Source: a virus
IMG/VR virus record: IMGVR_UViG_3300019888_000003
Span: 1 to 64,000 of that record
Direction: 5' to 3' (one strand)
DNA length: 64,000 bases
Part shown: positions 1 through 6,798 of the stretch, piece after piece
How the letters are laid out: the number at the start of each line of letters is the position of its first letter
Numbering within the stretch: the stretch's first letter is position 1
Notes under the pieces: model-generated
What the model was told of the DNA's origin: nothing
Database searches by the model: none
What the model saw: the letters and a program-made list of their open reading frames with translations, nothing else
Program-made: the position numbers and the translations under genes

Positions 1-53
1 CTCGGCCCGGCTACGCAAATTCAAACACATTGCTAGAGAAAGGAATTGGCTGA
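1..53 (+). CDS. possible 3' end of an upstream gene
   Basis: The frame ending with TGA at 51-53 is open from the left edge of the window, giving about 16 residues that could be the tail of an upstream gene. A second frame stops at 34-36. Neither is long enough to identify. The TGA overlaps the ATG of the HNH gene at 53, a junction style common in this genome, which slightly favours this frame. Confidence 0.2.
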   Translation, partial: RPGYANSNTLLEKGIG

Positions 54-577
54 TGATGGGGGAGGAGCGGCTGCCTGTAGTGGGATACGAGGACCGCTAC
101 ATCGTCAGCAACTTCGGTGAAGTGTGGTCGCTCGACCATTATGACCGCCGAGGTGTGTTCCATCATGGCCAGCTGCTCAAGCTCAGTACGCATGAGTTCG
201 GGTATCCGGTGGCTAACCTCAAGCGAGACAACGTACAGAGAAGCACTCCGGTACACGTGCTTATTGCCGCAGCGTTCATTGGTCCGAGGCCGGAAGGGCA
301 CCAAGTCCGACACTTGGACGGCATCTCGCAGAACACTTACCTGATGAACTTGGACTATGGCACCCGTAAGCAAAACCAGCAGGACATGGCTCGCCACGGA
401 CGAGCGGGGAGGTATCAGGCAGCAAAGACACACTGTCCACAGGGTCACGAATACACCGAAGAGAACACGTATATCTACCACCGACCTCCACGTCGTGAAG
501 GTGGAATGTGGTCAACGGAGCGCTCTTGTAAAAAGTGCCCCAGAGAAAGGAAATTGAATCGTGGGACAATATTTTAA
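53..577 (+). CDS. HNH homing endonuclease with NUMOD4-like N-terminus
   Basis: This 174-residue protein starts with a NUMOD4-like stretch (residues about 8-27, GYEDRYIVSNFGEVWSL) used by free-standing homing nucleases for DNA recognition. An HNH core follows with His-Leu-Asp-Gly and a downstream Asn. The C-terminus carries a zinc-ribbon-like pattern (CPQGH, then CKKC). It should nick DNA at a specific site and drive its own spread. The start at ATG 53 has an AGAAAGGA ribosome site about 10 bases upstream, but the frame is open to the window edge, so a longer form cannot be excluded. The same architecture recurs in the antisense gene at 63200-63760. The next gene overlaps it by 17 bases. Confidence 0.85.
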   Translation: MMGEERLPVVGYEDRYIVSNFGEVWSLDHYDRRGVFHHGQLLKLSTHEFGYPVANLKRDNVQRSTPVHVLIAAAFIGPRPEGHQVRHLDGISQNTYLMNLDYGTRKQNQQDMARHGRAGRYQAAKTHCPQGHEYTEENTYIYHRPPRREGGMWSTERSCKKCPRERKLNRGTIF

Positions 578-1220
578 GGCTTGCATCATCACCGACGACA
601 AGCCGCCGAAGGTGAAGTGGTTCATGTACAGCCATTTGTACGACAACGGTCTCAAGCTCATGGAGCACAGCTACGTCGGCAACGGGTTCGTGAAGGCCTT
701 CGAGATACTGCTCGCGCTGGACGGACCTCAGCGTGTCGTGTGGGCCGGGGACTACGCCGACCCGGAGCCAGGCACCGAGGACAATCTGTATTCCATGACC
801 AACGGCACGGACGGTGACGAGGATTTTACCATGTTGGCCGTGGTGCTCACCCCGGACCTGTTCAGCGGCGGGATGTTCTCCTCGCAGTTCGGTCAGGAGG
901 AAAAGAAGAAGTACGCGGTCAACTTCTGGCCACCGTTCCTCATCGACGATGCGGTGCATCGCTACATCCTCAACCACGACACCCAGCAGTATGCCGACAA
1001 GGCGCACGCCCCGAGTTCCAGCTGGGACCCCGACGTGCGCATTCATCCGTTGCCGTTGTTGACTTGTGAGGGCAACAACCGTGGTGGTGGTGACTACCGC
1101 AGCAACGATCGGGTTATCGGAAGCTGGGCGCGGGATCGGATCAGCATCGGAGAGAGCGTGCCGGAGGGGTATGCCGAGTTGGACTTCGCGGGGCTGCTCT
1201 CGGAGGAGAGCAACCGGTAA
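561..1220 (+). CDS. conserved phage hypothetical protein (219 aa)
   Basis: This soluble 219-residue protein has no signal peptide, no membrane helix and no catalytic motif that I recognise. It begins GQYFKACII, is rich in aromatic residues, and ends with an acidic tail. The GTG start at 561 has AGAAAGGAAA as ribosome site and lies inside the end of the HNH gene. It is the last gene before the first early promoter module, so it belongs to a preceding transcript. Function unknown. Confidence 0.8.
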   Translation: MGQYFKACIITDDKPPKVKWFMYSHLYDNGLKLMEHSYVGNGFVKAFEILLALDGPQRVVWAGDYADPEPGTEDNLYSMTNGTDGDEDFTMLAVVLTPDLFSGGMFSSQFGQEEKKKYAVNFWPPFLIDDAVHRYILNHDTQQYADKAHAPSSSWDPDVRIHPLPLLTCEGNNRGGGDYRSNDRVIGSWARDRISIGESVPEGYAELDFAGLLSEESNR

Positions 1221-1246
1221 ATCGAATCCAAAAATATTTTTCAGAA

Positions 1247-1326
1247 GGTAACGCGTCACCGTGGCGTCCCTATATACAGTGTGTAAGGGACGCATACGGC
1301 GGACCCGAAGCCCCACGGAGGCCCAA
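1247..1326 (+). promoter_or_regulatory. early promoter-leader module, copy A
   Basis: GGTAACG (1247-1253), a 17-base spacer and TATATA (1271-1276) form a promoter-like pair preceded by an A/T-rich tract. A leader of about 50 bases follows and ends in CCACGGAGG, the ribosome site of the gene at 1327. The same arrangement recurs at 2281, 2802, 50844 and 53957. Copy A lacks a clear copy of the GCTC/GAGC leader hairpin found in the others; only a weak GGGaCGC/GCGgaCCC fold is visible. Confidence 0.65.
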
Positions 1327-2070
1327 ATGACTTACACCATTCGCCACACAGACCAGGTTCGCACCCCAGCAGACATCGACCGCGAGCTGTCCAAGGTCAA
1401 CGCCGAAGAGGCCTTGCTGGAGGCCAAGCTGGCCGAGGTTCGCAAGCGTCAGGACTACCTCAACGAGGTCTTCGCGGCGCGGGGCGGCTGGGAGCGTGCC
1501 TTTCTGGTCAACAACACCGGGGGCCACGTGCACACCAGCACTCGCTGCGGTTCCTGCTTCATTACCACCGAGTACGTGTGGCTCACCGAATTCAGCGGAC
1601 AGAGTCAGGACGAGATCATCGCCGCCGCAGGCGACAAGGCGTGCACTTGGTGCTACCCGGACGCTCCGGTCGAGATCACCAGCCGTCCGGGGACGATCAA
1701 GACCGACGAGGACCGTCGCCTGGAGCAGGTTCGCGCGGAGCGGGCAGCCAAGAACATCGAGAAGAGCGCCAAGCAGCTCAACGATCCGGCGACCGGCGAG
1801 ATGATGTACAAGACCGAGCGTGGCGCGGAGATGGCGGCAGTCCAGGCCCTCGCCGATATCCTGTGGTACGGCGGGACGCACCCCAGTGCTGCCGAGTGGA
1901 TCAATGCGGCAGACCGGGTGGCTCGGGCCGTTGCCGCCAAGCACGGAAGGGACTTCATCGAGGTGCTCAAGGAATTCGAGGCCAAGGCGGAAGCGAAGAA
2001 CAAGCGGGACCTGAAGGCAGCCGAGAAGGATCGTCGGGACCGTCCCGCCTTCTACGCACAGTTCTCCTGA
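1327..2070 (+). CDS. hypothetical protein, coiled-coil N-terminus (247 aa)
   Basis: ATG 1327 is chosen over the in-frame GTG 1261 because it follows a strong CACGGAGG site, and GTG 1261 would lie inside the promoter. Residues about 10-45 form a heptad-rich Glu/Lys/Leu coiled coil. A central Cys/His-containing part (HTSTRCGSCF, then CTWCYP) may bind zinc. The C-terminal third is charged and helical (EAKAEAKNKRDLKAAEKD). Its position directly behind the promoter module suggests an early expressed protein. Function not recognised. Confidence 0.85.
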   Translation: MTYTIRHTDQVRTPADIDRELSKVNAEEALLEAKLAEVRKRQDYLNEVFAARGGWERAFLVNNTGGHVHTSTRCGSCFITTEYVWLTEFSGQSQDEIIAAAGDKACTWCYPDAPVEITSRPGTIKTDEDRRLEQVRAERAAKNIEKSAKQLNDPATGEMMYKTERGAEMAAVQALADILWYGGTHPSAAEWINAADRVARAVAAKHGRDFIEVLKEFEAKAEAKNKRDLKAAEKDRRDRPAFYAQFS

Positions 2071-2078
2071 TCGGACGT

Positions 2079-2098
2079 CGGGGAGGGCAACCTCCCCG
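2079..2098 (+). terminator. GNRA-capped hairpin after the 247-aa gene
   Basis: CGGGGAGG and CCTCCCCG form a perfect 8-bp stem closed by a GCAA tetraloop, nine bases after the stop codon at 2070. There is no U-run, so it may end transcription weakly or protect the 3' end of the mRNA. Confidence 0.45.
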
Positions 2099-2143
2099 GC
2101 CACTTCACGTTCTACTTCACACTCACGAGAGGTCACAAGGACG

Positions 2144-2224
2144 ATGAGCAACGAGGAACTGGAAAGAATTCTGGAGTTCCTGCGGACAACAGGTCAGCTG
2201 GACTCGCACTGGTACGAGATGTAA
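2144..2224 (+). CDS. 26-aa acidic microprotein
   Basis: A short frame from ATG 2144 to TAA 2222-2224 encodes 26 residues beginning MSNEELERIL. AAGG at 2137-2140 is suitably spaced. It lies between the GNRA hairpin and promoter module B. The composition (Glu, Leu, Arg) suits a short amphipathic helix. No function can be assigned. Confidence 0.5.
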   Translation: MSNEELERILEFLRTTGQLDSHWYEM

Positions 2225-2280
2225 GAGGCTGGCCGCTCAGGCGTGCCAGCGACGTGATCAAAAATAAAATTCCCAGAAGC

Positions 2281-2372
2281 GGTAACGCTTCCCTCGGCAT
2301 GACGTATATGTTGGGTGTAGTACAAAAAAAGAGCCGCTCACAGAGCGAAACGCCCCCACGAAGGAGCACCCG
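2281..2372 (+). promoter_or_regulatory. early promoter-leader module, copy B
   Basis: GGTAACG (2281-2287), exactly 17 bases, then TATATG (2305-2310). The leader carries a CGCTC-ACA-GAGCG hairpin (2335-2347) and the block CCCCCACGAAGGAG just before ATG 2373. The closing C-G pair of the stem differs from copies D and E while pairing is kept. Confidence 0.7.
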
Positions 2373-2567
2373 ATGCGAAGCTTGCACACCACCACAGCGG
2401 ACGAGCTGGATTTCTTCCATGGCAAGTGCGGAGGTCATTGCGACAACCTCAAGCAGAGTAACCGTGTCGCTCGCGGCAAGGCCAAGGTCAAGAAGGCTTC
2501 CGTGCGCCGCGATCGTCGCGACTTCCGCTCCAGCCGCAACACCGCACAGTTCATGATCAACGCATGA
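2373..2567 (+). CDS. small basic protein (64 aa)
   Basis: A 64-residue protein with a strongly basic middle and C-terminus (RGKAKVKKASVRRDRRDF) and a His/Cys cluster near residue 17 (HGKCGGHC). It has the ribosome site ACGAAGGAG and sits behind promoter module B. The charge suggests nucleic-acid binding or interaction with a host protein early in infection, which is inference from composition only. It overlaps the next gene by four bases (ATGA). Confidence 0.75.
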   Translation: MRSLHTTTADELDFFHGKCGGHCDNLKQSNRVARGKAKVKKASVRRDRRDFRSSRNTAQFMINA

Positions 2568-2773
2568 TCAGCCAGGTGGAGGTGGCGCTCCTCGCTGTGC
2601 AGGACGGTATGGAGGAATTTCACGCCCTGCTGATCGAGTCGAAGGGCGATTGGACTGATGCCGTTCAGGCGCAGTACGAGCGCAACGAGGCTGCTGAGGT
2701 CGCCGCCATCGAGGCGGGGGCCACCTCGGACGAGATCTGGTTCGCACTTGGTTTCCCCGCCTGTCTCCGCTAG
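2564..2773 (+). CDS. small acidic helical protein (69 aa)
   Basis: A 69-residue acidic protein, mostly predicted helix, coupled to the previous basic protein by an ATGA overlap. The pairing of a basic and an acidic small protein in one two-gene transcript is notable, since they could form a complex. No family recognised. Promoter module C follows about 30 bases after its stop. Confidence 0.75.
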   Translation: MISQVEVALLAVQDGMEEFHALLIESKGDWTDAVQAQYERNEAAEVAAIEAGATSDEIWFALGFPACLR

Positions 2774-2801
2774 TTCGACTGAAATAAAAAATTCTAAAAG
2801 C

Positions 2802-2885
2802 GGTAACGCGCCGCCTGACGTGCCATATATAGTCAGTAAGCAACAAAGCAGCTCACAGAGCCCCAGCCCCCACGAGGAGAATCCA
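2802..2885 (+). promoter_or_regulatory. early promoter-leader module, copy C
   Basis: GGTAACG (2802-2808), a 17-base spacer and TATATAGT (2826-2833). The leader has a GCTC-ACA-GAGC hairpin (2851-2861) and a CCCCCACGAGGAG block before ATG 2886. An A/T-rich tract lies just upstream of the GGTAACG, as in the other copies. Confidence 0.7.
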
Positions 2886-3452
2886 ATGCCTGCCATCACA
2901 GCAATCCAGCAGTTCCGGGTCAACGACGTCATTGTCCAGATCAATCCGCGTAGCTTCGACTACCCCACTTCCTATGGTGAGCAGCGCAACAACCGGATCA
3001 AGTCCACTCGCGTTTACGGTGCGGTGGACACCTTTGCGGCTGTCGAGATGGAGTCCGAGCCGTATGTCGGGCAGTTCTTGTTCACCGAGCGGATTCAGCC
3101 GGGGATGTGGGCCAACATGAGCGAGGCGGATCGCGAGGAGATGACGGTCAAGATCACCGAGTGGAGCACCTGGAAGCGCAATATCGCCAAGCTCGCTCGC
3201 GCCGGAGCGGTAGCTGCCTTGACTCGCCTGGTGGGCGAGCAGCAGTTCGATTACCGCCCGAAGAAGGACTCCGACACCAAGATTCGGATGCGCTTCGATC
3301 AGAAGGCGGGTTGTGGCTGTGGTTGCTCACCGGGCATGGTGCTGGAGGGCCAACTGGTGGACGCCAACGGATCGCCTGTCGACATCTGGATCGAGAAGGC
3401 CCCAGCGATGTTCGAGGTAGTGGCCGAGCTGGCGGTCAGCGTCAACATATAA
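2886..3452 (+). CDS. hypothetical protein with Cys-Gly cluster (188 aa)
   Basis: ATG 2886 follows the CACGAGGAG site of promoter module C. The protein is 188 residues and ends in beta-rich sequence (VVAELAVSVNI). A short CGCGC cluster (around residue 140) may bind metal or form disulfides. No known domain recognised. It is the sole gene directly behind this promoter before a 109-base gap. Confidence 0.85.
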   Translation: MPAITAIQQFRVNDVIVQINPRSFDYPTSYGEQRNNRIKSTRVYGAVDTFAAVEMESEPYVGQFLFTERIQPGMWANMSEADREEMTVKITEWSTWKRNIAKLARAGAVAALTRLVGEQQFDYRPKKDSDTKIRMRFDQKAGCGCGCSPGMVLEGQLVDANGSPVDIWIEKAPAMFEVVAELAVSVNI

Positions 3453-3561
3453 TCCCAATCCTGGCAGCCTGTGTGAGCCTGTCGACTTTCCGCGCGGGAG
3501 CCGACAGTCGGGTGCGAGACCTGAGCCAGGAGCGCATTGTCCCCACGACGAAAGGCGACTT

Positions 3562-3783
3562 ATGACGACGAATACGAGGTCCAAGGGTCGGATGCGGGCC
3601 TACTTTGGGTTGCCACCCAAGGAAGTACTTTCGGACGCCGAGGTGGAGATCGTTCAAGTTTCCCCGGAGTACGTCGATACACCGCTCTATGCTTTCACGT
3701 TGGCCCGCCTGGGGCCCCTGCCCACGTTCGAGGAGTGCACGCCTAAGCAAAAGGTCGCACTAAAGAAGTCAGCAGCAAAATGA
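3562..3783 (+). CDS. hypothetical protein (73 aa)
   Basis: A 73-residue protein with ribosome site GAAAGG and a basic Lys-rich C-terminal tail (KQKVALKKSAAK). The 109-base gap before it holds no clear promoter of the GGTAAC type. It overlaps the next gene by four bases (ATGA), so the two are probably co-translated. Function unknown. Confidence 0.75.
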   Translation: MTTNTRSKGRMRAYFGLPPKEVLSDAEVEIVQVSPEYVDTPLYAFTLARLGPLPTFEECTPKQKVALKKSAAK

Positions 3784-4034
3784 CAGCTCACGACGATGAA
3801 CTCCGTTCAGTCCGCTCGCTTTCGACCATCGCGGAGGATGTCTACACCAACTGGCCGAAGGTGAACTACGCAGCAGAGCCCTACCTCGATGCCATGCGGT
3901 CGCTGGACAGGATTACCGACAGGTACTTCGAGGATTCCGCAGGCAGTATCGTGCGGTATTTTCTCAGCAATGCGACTAGCTGGAGAGGCGAGCACGCTCG
4001 CCGGATCAAGGCCGAACTGAAATCCATGCTCTAA
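3780..4034 (+). CDS. hypothetical helical protein (84 aa)
   Basis: An 84-residue protein translated through ATGA coupling with the previous gene. It is largely helical, with no Cys cluster and no membrane segment. Not recognised. Confidence 0.75.
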   Translation: MTAHDDELRSVRSLSTIAEDVYTNWPKVNYAAEPYLDAMRSLDRITDRYFEDSAGSIVRYFLSNATSWRGEHARRIKAELKSML

Positions 4035-4058
4035 CTCCATCCGACCAAGGAGAACACT

Positions 4059-4529
4059 ATGCAGACCAAGACACTCGTTCAGGCCACCGCCAACATCGTC
4101 ACGATCGTCAATCTCGCCGAGGGTGATGTCTACAAGCGAATCACCAAGAGCGACTACGAGCGCGACTACAAGATGTTCATGGGCGTCGTCACGTCGGTGA
4201 TGCACAACGGTGAGGAAGCGGCCATCACCGCTATCGAGTTCGAGGAGGAGTACTCCAGGGTCAATGTGAAGAACAAAATCTTCGCGGCTGATTCCGAGAT
4301 GCAGCTCTACTCGACCACCCCGGAAGAGGTCTCCGCGCACCTCGGAACGCTCGCCAAGCTCGCCCGCGAGGATGTCAAGCGCAAGGCCACCGAACTAGCA
4401 GATGCCGAAGGTGTCGTGCAGCGCATTGCGCGCATCGACCAGATGGCAGGCGCAGGCCAGCTCAAGGCTGCGACCACCGGAACCCCCAAGACTCTCGACG
4501 CAGCAACCGCCGACGTCGAGACCGAGTAA
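4059..4529 (+). CDS. hypothetical protein (156 aa)
   Basis: A 156-residue acidic protein with ribosome site AAGGAGAA before ATG 4059. Residues 1-80 look like a mixed alpha/beta fold, and residues 85-125 form a charged helix. The C-terminal tail is Thr/Ala-rich and probably disordered. It resembles small conserved actinophage proteins of unknown role. No motif supports a function. Confidence 0.8.
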   Translation: MQTKTLVQATANIVTIVNLAEGDVYKRITKSDYERDYKMFMGVVTSVMHNGEEAAITAIEFEEEYSRVNVKNKIFAADSEMQLYSTTPEEVSAHLGTLAKLAREDVKRKATELADAEGVVQRIARIDQMAGAGQLKAATTGTPKTLDAATADVETE

Positions 4530-4565
4530 TCAACTCCACCACGAAGAAAAGGAAACACGATCCTC

Positions 4566-4991
4566 ATGAGCAATCCCTACGACCCCCAGCAGGGTCACAA
4601 CCAGCCACCACCTCCCGGTTACTACCCGACCGGATTCTCTCCGGGCCGTCCTTACGACACGGTCAATCCCGAGAAGAACGGCTTCGGTTTGGCCGCTGTC
4701 ATCCTTGGCCCGATCGGCTTGTTCTTCTGCATCATGCCGATCACCGGATGGCTAGGCGTCATTCTCGGTTTCGTCGGGCTGATATTCGGTATCGCCGGAC
4801 TGGCCCGCGTCAGCAAGGGCAAGGCGACGAACAAGAAAACCGCAGTGACCGGCCTTGTGTTCTCGCTGCTCGCCATCGTGGCCGGTATCGCGGCAACGGT
4901 GGTGTTCTTCTCCATCGTCAACGACTTCGGCAACGACATGGACTGCATCTCCCGCGCTAATACGTCCGCAGAAATCAACGCCTGCCATTGA
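4566..4991 (+). CDS. DUF4190-like membrane protein
   Basis: This 141-residue protein has a Pro/Gly/Tyr-rich cytoplasmic N-terminus (residues 1-35, with PPPPGYYP). Three hydrophobic segments follow, at about 40-60, 61-78 and 94-117, and a short tail with two Cys. This layout is typical of DUF4190 proteins common in actinobacteria, which suggests acquisition from a host. Possible roles are envelope stress or superinfection exclusion, but this is inference. It ends about 50 bases before the leader hairpin of the DNA-modification operon. Confidence 0.75.
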   Translation: MSNPYDPQQGHNQPPPPGYYPTGFSPGRPYDTVNPEKNGFGLAAVILGPIGLFFCIMPITGWLGVILGFVGLIFGIAGLARVSKGKATNKKTAVTGLVFSLLAIVAGIAATVVFFSIVNDFGNDMDCISRANTSAEINACH

Positions 4992-5030
4992 GGTTCAGGA
5001 TCTTCAGCTCAGTCCGGCTAAGTAGCCCCC

Positions 5031-5108
5031 TATAAACACAGAACTCCTTCGAGGGAGTGGCTGATAGTGTGAGACGAACTATCGGCGCTCGCTCGAAGGA
5101 GTTTTGTC
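5031..5108 (+). promoter_or_regulatory. SD-sequestering leader hairpin of the DNA-modification operon
   Basis: AACTCCTTCGAG (5042-5053) pairs perfectly with CTCGAAGGAGTT (5092-5103), extendable by one G-U and one A-U pair. A second hairpin, GATAGT/ACTATC (5063-5068 and 5078-5083), is nested in the loop. The 3' arm contains AAGGAG (5096-5101), the only ribosome site for the GTG at 5109. A TATAAA at 5031-5036 could be the -10 element, placing the transcript start at the 5' arm. The fold would hide the ribosome site, and TTTT after the stem also makes it terminator-like. It could be a ligand-, protein- or temperature-controlled switch. No known preQ1 riboswitch consensus was recognised. Confidence 0.6.
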
Positions 5109-5738
5109 GTGACCGAGGCCAAACCACAGCACGAAGTACGGCACCCTTCCGAGTTGCATGTATTCCACAAGAACCCGCGCGTGGGCAACGTGGACGCCAT
5201 CGCAGCTAGCCTTCGGGCCAACAGTCAATACCGCCCCATTGTCGTGAACAGGGGTACGCACACCGGACGTCCACTGGAGGTACTGGCGGGCAATCACACG
5301 CTGATGGCGTTTCGTGACCTGGCGGAGAAGCATCCCGAGGACGAGCGTTGGCAAAGCATCGACTGCTGGATGATCGACGTGGACGATGACCGGGCGGCGC
5401 GCATCGTGGCGGCGGATAACAGGACAGCGGAGCTTGGTGGCTTCGATGACCGCCTGCTGCTGGAGCTACTGCAAGACCTCCCCGATTTGAACGGCACCGG
5501 CTACGATGCCAACGACCTGATGGCGCTGGCGGACATCGTCGGGGGCGCGCCTACGTTGGAGGAGCTGGAAAAAGAAATCGGAGAGCCACAGCCCGGAGAC
5601 GATTACACGATGATTCGTCTTGCCGTGACGCCCGACGTGGGCAAGGAGTGGGAGCGGTGGCGCGAGCAGCACGGTAGTGACACTCAGGCGCTGGGGCTGT
5701 TGCTGGAAAGTGTCTCCTCGGACATCCTCAGTTCATGA
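5109..5738 (+). CDS. ParB-like nuclease-domain protein, possible DpdA partner
   Basis: This 209-residue protein carries a ParB/sulfiredoxin-type domain. The HPSELHVFHKNPR opening, RPIVVNRG strand and EVLAGNHTLMAF motif (residues about 57-68) match the family, as does ADNRTAELG (102-110). A GYDANDLMAL segment (131-140) and a charged C-terminal part complete it. It overlaps dpdA by four bases (ATGA). In the bacterial dpd cluster, DpdB, also a ParB-superfamily protein with ATPase activity, is needed with DpdA to insert preQ0 into DNA. I infer a similar partner role here, but the ATP-binding half of DpdB is not evident. Many phage ParB-like proteins have other roles. GTG start, with its ribosome site locked in the leader hairpin. 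Confidence 0.75.
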   Translation: MTEAKPQHEVRHPSELHVFHKNPRVGNVDAIAASLRANSQYRPIVVNRGTHTGRPLEVLAGNHTLMAFRDLAEKHPEDERWQSIDCWMIDVDDDRAARIVAADNRTAELGGFDDRLLLELLQDLPDLNGTGYDANDLMALADIVGGAPTLEELEKEIGEPQPGDDYTMIRLAVTPDVGKEWERWREQHGSDTQALGLLLESVSSDILSS

Positions 5739-6733
5739 TTCCCGCCCCCCGCAATGCTTTGGTGTCCTATCACTACTACGCGAAGGACGACCTGGAAAAG
5801 TATGCCAATCTCCGTCTGATCGGGGACTCCGGTGCCTTCTCTGCGCTGTCGCAAGGGGCCACCATTCCACTGGATGACCTGTGCGCCTGGGCTATTCGAT
5901 GGAAGCATCGTCTGGCATGGATGGCGTCTCTGGATGTGATTGGTGATCCGGTGGGCACGCGTCGAAATTGGCAGATCATGGTGGACCGCTACGGCATCCA
6001 GGCAGTGCCCACGATTCACTTTCCGCATGGTGGCAGGGAAATGGAGCACTACATCGACCAGGGTGTCGACTTCTTCGGCCTCGGTGGCTTGGTGGGAACG
6101 GGTTACGACAAGGCGAAGACCTTTCGTTGGTTGGTGTCCATTTTCCGTTATGCCCAGCAGCGACATCCGCACGTGCGCTTCCACGGCTGGGGTGTCACCT
6201 CTCAGACCCTGTTGCGGTTGCCGTTTTTCTCGGTGGACTCCAGCGCGTGGGGCAGTGGCTATCGCTATGGCATCGTTCGCATTCGCGACCCTCGAACGAA
6301 CAAGAACGTGACCGTGGCGATGGACGGCAAGGACGCCTACACGAGCGCCAAAGCACACCTGCTGGCCCGTCACTACGGTGTCGCTCCGTCGCAGATATCG
6401 CGTTCACACGGCGGGAACGCGGAGTTGATCGTGCGCATGAGCGCACTGTCGGCCAGTGTGCAGGAACAGCACTTTCGTAGTGCGCACGGTCTCATCACCT
6501 CTCCGACGTGGGGCATCAATACCACCTACGCTGCTCCGCGCGTGCACCTGGTGGGTGAGAGCAACGAGGGGGCAACGTCTCCAGTCGATGGGCCCCATCT
6601 GCATCTGGTAGATGGGTCCAAGAGCGCGCTGGAGCGGCTCAACACTCTTGCTGGTCCGCCCGGACACGTGGCAGACTCCACTTTGAGGCGTATCACGTCG
6701 ACAACTGCACAGCTTGCGCAACCTGGCTCCTGA
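5735..6733 (+). CDS. dpdA: DpdA-like DNA 7-deazaguanine transglycosylase
   Basis: This 332-residue TIM-barrel protein belongs to the tRNA-guanine transglycosylase superfamily, in the DNA-acting DpdA branch. LIGDSGAFSAL (residues 28-38) holds the first active-site Asp31, and FGLGGLVGTG (114-123) is the base-binding loop. HGWGV (150-154) and FSVDSSAW (165-172) supply the second Asp168, the likely nucleophile. The zinc-binding Cys cluster of tRNA enzymes is absent. The enzyme would swap guanine in phage DNA for a 7-deazaguanine such as preQ0. It overlaps the ParB-like gene (ATGA), and synthesis genes follow directly. The C-terminal 80 residues look poorly structured and may contact DNA or a partner. 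Confidence 0.88.
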   Translation: MIPAPRNALVSYHYYAKDDLEKYANLRLIGDSGAFSALSQGATIPLDDLCAWAIRWKHRLAWMASLDVIGDPVGTRRNWQIMVDRYGIQAVPTIHFPHGGREMEHYIDQGVDFFGLGGLVGTGYDKAKTFRWLVSIFRYAQQRHPHVRFHGWGVTSQTLLRLPFFSVDSSAWGSGYRYGIVRIRDPRTNKNVTVAMDGKDAYTSAKAHLLARHYGVAPSQISRSHGGNAELIVRMSALSASVQEQHFRSAHGLITSPTWGINTTYAAPRVHLVGESNEGATSPVDGPHLHLVDGSKSALERLNTLAGPPGHVADSTLRRITSTTAQLAQPGS

Positions 6734-6758
6734 GTCAGGAAAACCGGAAGGAAACTCC

Positions 6759-6791
6759 GTGATCATCCATTTCCTCGTCATGGGCTGTTGA
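6759..6791 (+). CDS. 10-aa leader peptide before gat-queC
   Basis: GTG 6759 has a strong GGAAGGA site (6746-6752) and encodes only ten residues (MIIHFLVMGC) before TGA 6789-6791. Seven bases later comes the ATG of gat-queC, which has no ribosome site of its own. The arrangement fits translational coupling: ribosomes ending on the leader re-start on gat-queC. It is not in frame with gat-queC. Confidence 0.4.
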   Translation: MIIHFLVMGC

Positions 6792-6798
6792 GCCCACC

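Noticed and set aside
276-2151. Long minus-strand frames at 276-1316 and 1270-2151
   Set aside because: They are antisense shadows of well-supported rightward genes and cross promoter module A.
5000-5108. Known preQ1 riboswitch in the leader
   Set aside because: The region has hairpins and a CCCCCTATAAACA segment, but not the class I loop and A-rich tail or a class II or III consensus that I can recognise. Kept only as an unknown leader structure.
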